Positions 8,058 to 15,971 of a DNA stretch of 19,802 nt are shown here, in pieces (the first letter of the stretch is position 1; every line of letters starts with the position of its first letter). The translations under genes were made by a program, and so were the position numbers. The notes beneath the pieces are model-generated. The model searched no databases and was not told the origin of the DNA. It was given only the letters and a program-made list of their open reading frames with translations. This DNA comes from Chrysochromulina tobinii (Eukaryota; Haptophyta; Prymnesiales; Chrysochromulinaceae), in assembly GCA_001275005.1 (NCBI GenBank), contig JWZX01002645.1:1-19802 (forward strand). The letters run 5' to 3'.

Positions 8058-8183
8058 GTTTGTAGTGGTGTGGGTCATACAACTCGTCCCCTCCCCGGAC
8101 CGTCATGTGATGTACCAAGGTCCTGCAAATCTGCTCCTTCCCCGGTACCCCTTCCCCCCCCTTCACGTCCGTACGTTTGAATC
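8058..8183. repeat. 126-bp direct repeat, copy 2
   Basis: Second copy of the 7605-7729 element in the same orientation, from gtttgtagtggtgtgggtca to gtacgtttgaatc. It begins directly after the last RT codon. It could be a solo terminal unit, a SINE-like element or the end of the same retroelement; only two copies are visible here. Confidence 0.9.
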
Positions 8184-8308
8184 GAGTGCCGTCGGGATGT
8201 TTGAATTGAGGTGGAAGGGGAACGTTTCGCTCAAGAGTGCGCCCTCCAGCTTCCCAACGAGGGACTGCACTGCTGCGGCAACCTGCTGCACCGTTGCCGA
8301 CGCTTGCA

Positions 8309-8740
8309 TCAGCGATCCTCCCACGCCGATGCTGCCTGTGCTGCCGATGCCAATCCGAGGGACGCGAGAACAGCATTGTTCCGTGCGACGTTTTCATTTC
8401 TCTGGACCTCATACGCTGAAAGTTGTGGCTGCTGCTGCTGCTCCTGTTGCGGCTGCTGCTGCTGCTGCTGCCGCTGTTGTCTCTTCGCATGACGCATCTG
8501 CGCCCGCTGGACGCTGAGTTGCTTTTCTGCTTGCGCATGATCAAGTGCATGTTGTCTGTGTTCCTGTGAAAGGCCAGCTAGGGTGCGCGGCAGGCGCAGT
8601 ACATGTACACGCGGTGCAGCACTGTCACCGCTGCCACTGCTGTGTCCACCCCCGCTGCCACCCCCGCGGCCGCCCCGTGGCCACGTCCCCCACCATCTCC
8701 ACCGTCGTGGAAGCCCATTGGCGGCGGAAGCCACCACCAT
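8309..8740 (-). CDS. Gln-rich hypothetical protein, probably decayed or frameshifted
   Basis: 143-codon ORF from ATG 8740. The first ~45 residues are Gly/Arg-rich and unconvincing. From about residue 50 it becomes protein-like: TLAGLSQEHRQHALDHAQAE, AQMRHAKRQQRQ, a CAG/CTG-coded poly-Gln stretch (about 8426-8480), then YEVQRNENVARN and AVLASLGL. Such a R-N-x-A-x-N-x-x-x-L-x-x-L-G-L ending is frequent in transposon-associated proteins of plants and algae (general recollection, not checked). After LASLGL another frame takes over with better sense (GSTGSIGVGGSLMQASATVQ), suggesting a frameshift near 8345-8365. Probably a mobile-element relic. Confidence 0.35.
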   Translation of the reverse strand: MVVASAANGLPRRWRWWGTWPRGGRGGGSGGGHSSGSGDSAAPRVHVLRLPRTLAGLSQEHRQHALDHAQAEKQLSVQRAQMRHAKRQQRQQQQQQPQQEQQQQPQLSAYEVQRNENVARNNAVLASLGLASAAQAASAWEDR

Positions 8741-9177
8741 TACGATGGAAGCATGTGGGACCTGTCAAGTGGACGCCAGCGCGGTTGGCGCTCGTCTGCA
8801 AGGAGAATAGGAGATGGAGCTTGATCGAGGCCATGTTCAGCCACAAGTGGGCCAACTGCTGCTGCCTGTTTGAGGTCTGCGCTGGCGGAGTCGCAGCGGG
8901 TAATGGCCACTGACTGCCTCGTCCGAGCTTTGTACACACGCCCGCCATCCGAGCATCCCGCCGCTTAAGCCACCCAGCGCCAGCGCGTGCACTTACACAC
9001 CCCCAGCCCCACCCCTTGAATCTAATTAGTTTGAAGCGCGCGCGCACTTACTCCCCCACTCCTTTCCAAGCTATTTACAATAGAGTGGTGAGCGCGTGGA
9101 CCGCGACGAAACTGTCTTACTGACTGAACATGAGAAAAAAACGGGTTCACACGAGTTGAGCCCTCTTGCGGCGTGCC
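8741..9177. other. Non-coding region upstream of MoaE
   Basis: About 440 bp with no convincing ORF on either strand: overlapping open frames exist but show low-complexity or random composition. The right part (8990-9177), including a locally AT-richer stretch (ctatttacaatagagtgg), should contain the promoter and 5' UTR of the MoaE gene at 9178. Confidence 0.4.
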
Positions 9178-9783
9178 ATGCAAAAGAGTCCAATGGTCTT
9201 GGAAGGCGAGGTCATCATGTCTCCCGTGTCTCCCGACCTCGACCTCGTGATAATCTCCGAAACGCCGCTCCCGCATGGACACCTCACGGCCGAGGTGGTG
9301 TGCCCAACGGCGGGCGCGATCGCCACATTCGTGGGCACCACGCGCGACCACTTTGAAGGCAAGCGCGTTGTGCGCCTCGAGTACGAGGCGTACAGGCCGA
9401 TGGCAGAAAAGGAGCTGCGGGCCATCATCCGCGAGGCGCGCGCGCGCTGGACGCTGCGCCACGTGGCCATCTCACACAGGACCGGGCTAGTACCGATCAC
9501 CGAGTCCAGCGTCGAGATCGCCATCTCAAGCTCACACCGGGGTGAGGCGCTCGAGGCGGTGCGCTTTATGATCGACGAGCTCAAGGCGCGCGTACCCATC
9601 TGGAAGAAGGAGGTCTACGAAAATGGGGCATGCTGGAAGGAGAACAAGGAGTCGCGTGCGCTCACGCTCGGCCAGGCGAAGGCGAATGCGCGCGCCCGAG
9701 AACACCGCGCCGGGGCCGCCGCCGCCGTCCTCGCCGTGGCGCTCGTCGCCGCAGCGGCCGCAGTGATTGCGCGAAGGAGGTGA
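9178..9783 (+). CDS. Molybdopterin synthase large subunit (MoaE/MOCS2B) with hydrophobic C-tail
   Basis: Intronless, 201 aa from ATG 9178 (another ATG six codons on). MoaE, with the small subunit MoaD/MOCS2A, puts two sulfurs on cyclic pyranopterin (precursor Z) to make molybdopterin. Family signatures: AIATFVGTTRDHFEGK (res ~47-62), YEAYRPMAEKEL (~70-80), HVAISHRTGLVPI (~95-107), SVEIAISSSHRGEALEA (~111-127) and the catalytic segment DELKARVPIWKKE (~133-145), whose Lys136 and Lys143 correspond to the conserved active-site lysines. The core ends near residue 155. A ~45-residue tail follows: a basic linker, then an Ala/Val-rich hydrophobic stretch (~178-197) and a final ARRR, which looks like a C-terminal membrane anchor. 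I know no MoaE with such an anchor, since bacterial and human enzymes are soluble. No MoaD is in the window. The gene converges with the SNF2 gene. Confidence 0.92.
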   Translation: MQKSPMVLEGEVIMSPVSPDLDLVIISETPLPHGHLTAEVVCPTAGAIATFVGTTRDHFEGKRVVRLEYEAYRPMAEKELRAIIREARARWTLRHVAISHRTGLVPITESSVEIAISSSHRGEALEAVRFMIDELKARVPIWKKEVYENGACWKENKESRALTLGQAKANARAREHRAGAAAAVLAVALVAAAAAVIARRR

Positions 9784-10040
9784 ACGATGATGATACGAGT
9801 GGCTGAGAACACATGGACCGGTATTCTACATGTATTTGCAGCAGTCTAACGTCTCCAAACGCTAGTATAGCACGCCCGCGAGGTGACGGTCGGCAGGCTC
9901 GTTTCAGGAACTCGTCTCTCCATGCACCATGGTGCATGCCGCCACACCGCACACGCGCACACATATAGCGCGCCTCTCGACAGTTGCACAGACAGGAGAG
10001 CTCGTAACAGGACTCACTGGAGTCCGTGAGCTTGTGCTCA
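9784..10040. other. Convergent intergenic region
   Basis: 257 bp between the MoaE stop (+) and the SNF2 gene stop (-). It should hold both 3' UTRs. It includes a short palindromic word, accatggtgcat within catgcaccatggtgcatg (9921-9938). No gene is evident. Confidence 0.4.
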
Positions 10041-13000
10041 CTAGTCCGCGCTCGGCTCGCGTTGGCTCCACTTGGACGCACCCGCGCTCCATGCCCAGCC
10101 AGGCCTCAGCCGCGAGGTAGGCACCGTGTGCTTCGCCTTGAAGTGATCGGAAGACACCTGGAACTTGCCGCCGCTCATCGGCTTGAGCACGGTCACCGCC
10201 CACCACGTGTCACCGTACAAGAGCTCGCACGGTGCGCCAGGCACGAGCGACGCCTCGAAGCCCTTGGGCGTCTTGGCGGGCGGCTGGGGGCGTAGGTGCT
10301 CCAGCTTCACGCGCTCGGTGAGGGGCTTGCCATTCTCGGCGGTACGTTCGGTGTAGACGACGTTGGCGCGGCCTCCGGACAGTGACTTGACGTCGACGCT
10401 CGCCCAAGCTACCTCCTGATCGGTCTGCACGAGGTACTCGGCTGCGCTGCCTGCCTTGACCGCTTTGGGAGCATCGAACTTGGCGAGGACCGCACGGAAG
10501 TTGTCCTCCATCTCCTCATCCTCCTCCTCGCCCTCGAGTTCCTCCTCGCCCTCCTCCTCGCCCTCCTCCCCCTCCTCGCCATCCTCCTCCTCGCCCTCCT
10601 CCTCGTCCTCCTCCTCGCCCTCGTCCTCCTCGTCCTCGTCGCCCTCCTTGCCCATTTCCTTTTCGAGCGCCTCTTCCTCCCTCTGCTCTCGCTTGCTCTT
10701 GCACTCGTCCGAGCACAGACAGTAGCAGGCTTGCTTCACCGCCCCGAAGCCGAGCGCCAGCAGACGATCCACCTCGCCACCGATGAGCTCCGACTCGATC
10801 GGCAAGTGGTCTTCACAGAACGCCTTTTCACAATCCGAGCACCGGAAGAGCAGACCCCCCGCCGCATGAGCGCGCCGATCGCACAGGTTGCACTTGTGAT
10901 GAGGGCAGCTCCACTGGTGAGGAAGGGCGTTCACGTCCTCGATGCCGATGCACGACGCGTGGTACGTCCCCGGACAAAAGTCACACTCGAGGAGCTCGCC
11001 TTCCTCGCCCCAGCACACCTGGCACTGTGGCTGGTTCTTGTAGTCGACGCCCGCGCGCCGCCGGCTGCTGGTCTCGCTCGGTAGGTCCTTGTCCTTGCGC
11101 CCCTGCAACTCCGACTCGAAGACGGACTGTTCACCCTCGTGGAGGGCGTAATTGTTCAGCTTGAGCACGAGGTCCTCACCGACCTGGATGAAGCGTGAAG
11201 TGCGCTCGCGCTGTGAACGGCTGAGGCTCGCGAGCGACGAGCCGAGATCTGCCACCTCGGGGTGCACGCTCGCGGACGCGCCTTCCTTACCCTTGCGGCT
11301 GCGCTTGCTCCCCACCTTGTCCTCGGAGGTACCGAGGGAGGTTGCCGCCGCGTCGAGCACCTCCTGAGATTGTTTGGCGCTCGGCTTTCTGCCTCCGACG
11401 CCCACAGTGATCGAGGGCAACTTGAGCCCCATCGCGTCCTCAATCTCCTTGTAGACGGTGCGGACTTGCGCCGAGGTCACGCCGAGATCGCCCCGTTCCA
11501 GGGCTGACATCGCGCCCGCCACCCCAAACTGGAGCACCTTGATCGACTCGGAGCGGCTCATCTTGCCCGAGGGCGCCTGCGGGCCGTCATCCTTCGTATC
11601 CACTCCCGCGGCCATCGTGCGCTGCATCAGGAAGAGCTTATCGCGGGCGCGCTGCACGATGCGCTCCTCGACCGAGTCATGCGTGATCAGCCGGAGGACA
11701 CGTACCGGCTTCTTCTGGCCGATGCGATGGACGCGGTCCATCGCCTGCAGGTCGACCTGCGGGTTGAAGTCCGAGTCGTACAGCACGACCGTGTCGGCGG
11801 AGGTGAGCGTGATCCCTAGACCGCCCGCGCGCGTCGAGCACAGGAACACCTTGAGCGCCGAGCCCGCTTGATTGAACTGCTTAATGTCGATCTGGCGCTG
11901 CACGCGGTTCGTCGAGCCGTCGAGACGGCAGTACTCGAGCGAGCGACCGCGCAGGAACTGCTCGATGATGTCGAGCATCGAGGTCCAGCCGGAGAAGAGG
12001 ACGACCCGATGTCCGTTGGGGAGCAAGAGGTCGAGCAGCTTCTCCAAGGTAGCGAGCTTGCCCGAGGACGAGACGAGATCCTCTCCGGCCTGCGCGGCCA
12101 CGTCGCCCATCCACGAGCCAAAGAGTTGAGGGTGGTTACACGTCTTGCGGAGCGAGAGCAGCAGGGACTGGACGGCGGTGAAGTCCTTATCGGTCCTGCC
12201 CTCGCCGCCCTCGTCCTTGTCTTCGTCGTCGACGAGCGCGGTGGCGGCGAGGGAGGAGAGCACCTCCGCCCCACTCAGCAGCAGCTGGCGGGAGAGCTCC
12301 ACCTGCGTCTTCGACATGGGGCAATAGACGAGCGCCTCCGTCTTGATGGGCAACGTCGCGAGCACCGCCAGCTTGAGCCGGCGGATCATGAACGCATGCA
12401 GCAGCTGGCCGCATTTGGCAATCACGCCCTCGTCCACCTGCCCGCGCTGCAGGTCGAAGGCCTGGTCGAACCGATCCGAGTCTGCAAAGAGTTCGGGGTG
12501 GAGGAAGTGGAGGAGCGCCCAGAGCTCGTGCAGGTTGTTTTGGAGAGGCGTACCGGTCAGGAGCAGCTTGCGCTGGCACTTGACCAGCCGCAGGCGCTCG
12601 TACAGCGCCGTCTTCTCATTCTTGATCCGGTGCCCCTCATCGAGCACGAGATAGCGCCAGTGGATGCGATGGCAGAGCACGGTCTTCATGTTCGCCGAGT
12701 TCGCCATCTCATAGGTGGTGACCACCACGTCGAAGTTGGAGATGTCGGCCAGGAGTTCGGTGCGCATCAGCTCGCGCTCATTCTGGTCGCCCGAGTGGAG
12801 GCGCACGATGCGCATCTTGGGCGCGAACCGCTTGAACTCGTTGACCCACGAGGTGAGCACCGAGAGTGGCGCGACCACCAGCGACGGCCCCTTGAGGTGG
12901 CATTCAAACTTGAGGAAGCCTAAAAAGGAAATCGTCTGGATGGTCTTCCCGAGGCCCATCTCGTCAGCGAGGATCCCGTTGATGCCGTTACGGTAGGCGC

Positions 13001-15893
13001 CAATCATCCAATTGAGTCCGGCGACCTGATGCGGCTGGAGCGAGGCCTCAAGCCACGGGTACGCATCGGTCTGTTCGGCTGTCACCTCGGCCCGGGGCAC
13101 CACCCCCATGACGTCCTCGAGCGCGAAGCCCGCGAGCGCCGCTTCGTCAGTCAGAGCCGCTTTGGCCTCCTCGTCCATCTCGTCCTCAATCGGAGTCGCT
13201 GCACGTGAGCCTTTGGAAGTGCCCGCCACGGCGCCGGTCGTCGGCTCGGCGTCGCTCTTTCGACGACCTCCCCGCCCGACGACCGGCATGGCGGCCTCGG
13301 CCTCGCTCATCAGGCCGAGCTGGGCCTGGAGCGACCGCTTCGCGCCGCGCACAAACGGTCCGAGAAGCTCAAGGTGCTCCTTGATGTAGTCGTTCCGCCG
13401 GCGCTCTGAGTACTCGGATGCCGCCTTGATGTGCTGATTGTGCAGCAATCTCGCGTCATCGAGCTCCTGCCGCTTCCGGGCCTTGCCGGAGAGGGCCATC
13501 GCCTTCGCGAGCTTGCGGTTTCGCTTCTCCTCTGCCTTCGCAGCCGCGCGCTGAGCCTCGCTCATCTACGAGCAGAGGAGGGCAGCCATGAGAACTCCTC
13601 AGCACGTGCACCATCACGGGCGATCACGGGCGATCACGGGCAACCAACGGGCAATCACGGGCAATCAAGGGCAATCAAGGGCAATCAACGGCCATCACCT
13701 TGGAGAGCTCCTCGTCACGCATCTTGGAGAGCATCGAGCCGGTCGGCACGTACACCTTGCCCTCGCGCAGCATGCGCCCCGCACGGACCGCGGCGGCAAG
13801 GGAGCCCATCAGGCGCGAATTCTTGCACTCGGCATACCGCGCGATCACATACTGCTCGATCTGGCGGTACGTGATCCCGTAGACGGCGTTTCGCGCCTTG
13901 CGCGCGGCTTCGGCGGCGGCTTTTTGGGCCACCCGCTCACCTGATGGGTCAGGCAATCAAGGGTCATCAGTGGCAAACAGGCTCACCCTTGCACACCTGA
14001 TTATCTTGAGGCAATCAAGGGCCATCAGTGGCAATCAGGCTCACCCTTGGACACCTTCGCCGCCTTGTCCTTGACCTTCTTCGCCTTATCCTTCACCTTC
14101 TTGATCTCCTCGGCGGGCTCGCTGTCGGCGGCGGGAGCGTCTGCTGCCCCCGCTGGCAGCTCGGGCACCCTGATGAGCATCTGCTGCCCAAACGAGAGGC
14201 CGACAGGCGCCGTGACGAGCATCTCGCGCCCGTCCTGGAGCAGCGCCGAAAAGCGATCACCGGCGCACGTGCCCGGCGGCATCATCACGTACACGTGGCC
14301 CGCGGTCGGCGGCACCTTGAGGCGCACGCGGACTCGCAGCGCCGTGTCGGCCGCCACGGCCGTCGGCATGCGCACCTCGAAATGCTCCGAGGAGCCCAGC
14401 CCGGACAATAGGCCGGACAAAAGCTCGGAGGCTTCCTGATTTGGGTCGGGCAGCAAGAGTTCGGGGCGGCCGGCGAGGCTGAACTTGAGCGACTCGCCCG
14501 CGTCGAGGGACCGAGGGAGGCGCTCGATGAACGCGAGCGCGTCGACCAGCCCGCCAGCGTCCGCGTTCGTTACGTCGAGGGGCGTGGCTGATGCAGCCGA
14601 GTAGAGCGTATCCGTATGCTGCGCGTGCCATTGCTTCGAAGCGGGCCGCCACGTCCAGCACGGGCGCATCATCTTCGCCGAGACCTCATGCTCATCGCCA
14701 TGCACGACCGAATAGACTGTGAACGTGATCGCGCGGGAGAGACGCTCGCGCGCTACGTTGGACACCTCCATCTCCCACCAGCACCCTTCGTGCTTCAGGT
14801 CGACATGGTCGCCCTTTTTGACGCTCGTCGCCCATGTCTCACCCCCGGGGGGGGCGGGCGGCGAGGGGCGCAAGCATGCCCACTCGAACCATTCACACTC
14901 CTCGTCGCCGTCGAAGGCGGACATGGCCACCTGCGCCTGGTCGTGCTCGATGCACACGATGACTCCCATCGACCATGCCCCTAGCAGCCCCTCGTCTTGG
15001 TGCTGCACCTCGACCAACGAGCCAACTTCGAACCCATCGGGCGCCGCTGGCAGCGCCGTGAGCGTGAGCGCCGTCTCGAGCACCTGTGCATGCAAGGGAG
15101 GGTGGCGATCAGTTCAGTGGCCCTCAGAGGCCCTCAGAGGCACCAGAGGCATGGGCGCCGTATCGAGCGCGGGAGATCTCACCTCCATCATCGACGTGTC
15201 CGCCGCATCGGGTGCGGGCTCCGCCTTCACATTCACATTCACAGCCGCCTTCACAGCCGCCTCGTCGGTTTCGTCAACGCCCTCCTCCTCATCGTCCTCG
15301 ACCATTGGCACGGGCGCCGTATCGGGCACCATCGGCTCGGGCGGCGGCGGCGGCGGCGGCTCCACCGCCGCAGCCTCGGGCGCCGTATCGGACGCCGCCG
15401 GCTCGACCGCCATCCCCTCCACCTCCGTCTCCTCAGCAGCAGCAGCGGGCTCGGGCACCGGCGCCGTCTCGGGCAGCGGCGGCGGCAGCGGCGGCAGCAG
15501 CGGCACCTCCTCCATCGTGGCCTCCTCCATCGCGGCCTCCTCCATTGCGCCCTCCTCGAGAGCCGCCGGCTTTGCCGCCGCCGCCACCCCCGCCTCGTCC
15601 GCCACCCCCGCCTCGTCCGCGTCGAGCTTCGAGCGCTTCAAGTCCGGCGGCGCTGTAACGGGCGACTTTGCACCGGCCGCCGCCTCAGACGGACCGGCTT
15701 CGGCGTCGGCGCCCATCACGGCGCCCCCAGCCGTTACCTCAACAGACGAGAGAGCAGCTTCATGGCTGTGTGCGCCGTGGTGATCGCTCGGCTCGATGTC
15801 GGTCTTGACCTCGGTGCTGCGCTTGCGCTTGCGCCCGGCGCCCTCGATCGACTCGAGAAGCGCCACCTGACGAGGGAGGCAATCAGAGGTCAT
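10041..15893 (-). CDS. SNF2-family chromatin remodeller with PHD and Agenet/Tudor-like modules
   Basis: Inferred exons 15183-15866 (5' limit uncertain), 14045-15083, 13699-13940, 10041-13565, all in phase. If it starts at the repeat-derived ATG 15893 it is 1838 aa. Order: basic GRKRKR; a Glu/Pro/Ala-rich linker; two Agenet/Tudor-like modules (EVGSLVEVQHQDEG...CEWFEWACLRP and KKGDHVDLKHEGCWWEMEV...MMRPCW); a P-G-D-x-F block; then the last exon (numbering from its first residue): HSA-like basic helix, ATPase DEMGLGKT (201-208), DEGH (309-312), LLLTGTPLQNN (~335), helicase-C LFSGW, STRAGGLGITL, DFNPQVDLQAMDRVHRIGQ (~599-617); PHD-type CQVCWGEEGELLECDFCPG (~848) plus a second Cys-rich finger CNLCDRRAH...CEDHLP (~892); a long Glu tract (~960-1050); two more Tudor-like modules to the C-terminus. 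DEGH and the ATPase layout recall ISWI/CHD. It should slide or evict nucleosomes in the nucleus, guided by histone-mark readers. Confidence 0.85.
13566..13698 (-). repeat. SNF2 gene intron 3, TTGATTGCCC / GTGATYGCCC array
   Basis: 133 bp, donor TCCAAG|GTGATG, acceptor CTCGTAG|ATGAGC, phase 0, joining EELSK to MSEAQRAAAK. The first half is a ~10-nt array (TTGATTGCCC, GTGATCGCCC) in sense orientation. Because the last exon begins with ATG, an alternative is that the SNF2 protein starts at 13565 and the upstream exons are a separate gene; the seamless open frame and Lys/Glu/Arg-rich continuity favour one gene. Confidence 0.65.
13941..14044 (-). repeat. SNF2 gene intron 2 with duplicated donor region
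   Basis: 104 bp, donor AAGG|GTGAGC, acceptor CCATCAG|GTGAGC, phase 1 (KVSK-G-ERVAQK). Intron and next exon both start GTGAGC. The sense sequence GTGTSCAAGGGTGAGCCTG is present twice (at the real junction and about 65 bp into the intron), so the exon end plus donor has been duplicated. TGATTGCC units fill the rest. Confidence 0.75.
15084..15182 (-). repeat. SNF2 gene intron 1
   Basis: 99 bp, donor ATGGAG|GTGAGA, acceptor GCATGCACAG|GTGCTC, phase 0. Near its start the sense word GCTCGATACGGCGCCC resembles GCTCGAGACGGCGCTC, the beginning of the next exon. It has CCTCTGAGGG units, and its 3' end CCCTTGCATGCACAG shares the GCATGC element seen in other introns here. Confidence 0.7.
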
Positions 15894-15971
15894 CAGAGGT
15901 CATCAGAGGTCATCAGAGGTCATCAGAGGTCATCATCAGAGGTCATCAGAGGTCATCAGAGGGGTATTCAC
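15867..15971 (-). repeat. Intron-like TGATGACCTC array between FIST and SNF2 ORFs
   Basis: 105 bp. It has a good donor (CTCTG|GTGAAT), about eight TGATGACCTC units (plus-strand aggtcatcag, 15887-15958) and a good acceptor (CCTCCCTCGTCAG|GTGGCG). However, the FIST side ends in phase 1 and the SNF2 side opens in phase 0, so splicing would shift the frame. Unspliced, it supplies a stop for FIST (TGA at 15946) and an in-frame ATG (15893) for SNF2. Confidence 0.7.

Noticed and set aside
7617-8180. A single 187-aa gene through both direct repeats and the RT fragment
   Set aside because: Only ~52 codons resemble a protein family; the rest is repeat sequence that happens to lack stops in that frame.
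11868-12923. 351-codon plus-strand frame opposite the SNF2 ATPase
   Set aside because: Antisense shadow of the conserved helicase motifs, which read clearly on the minus strand.
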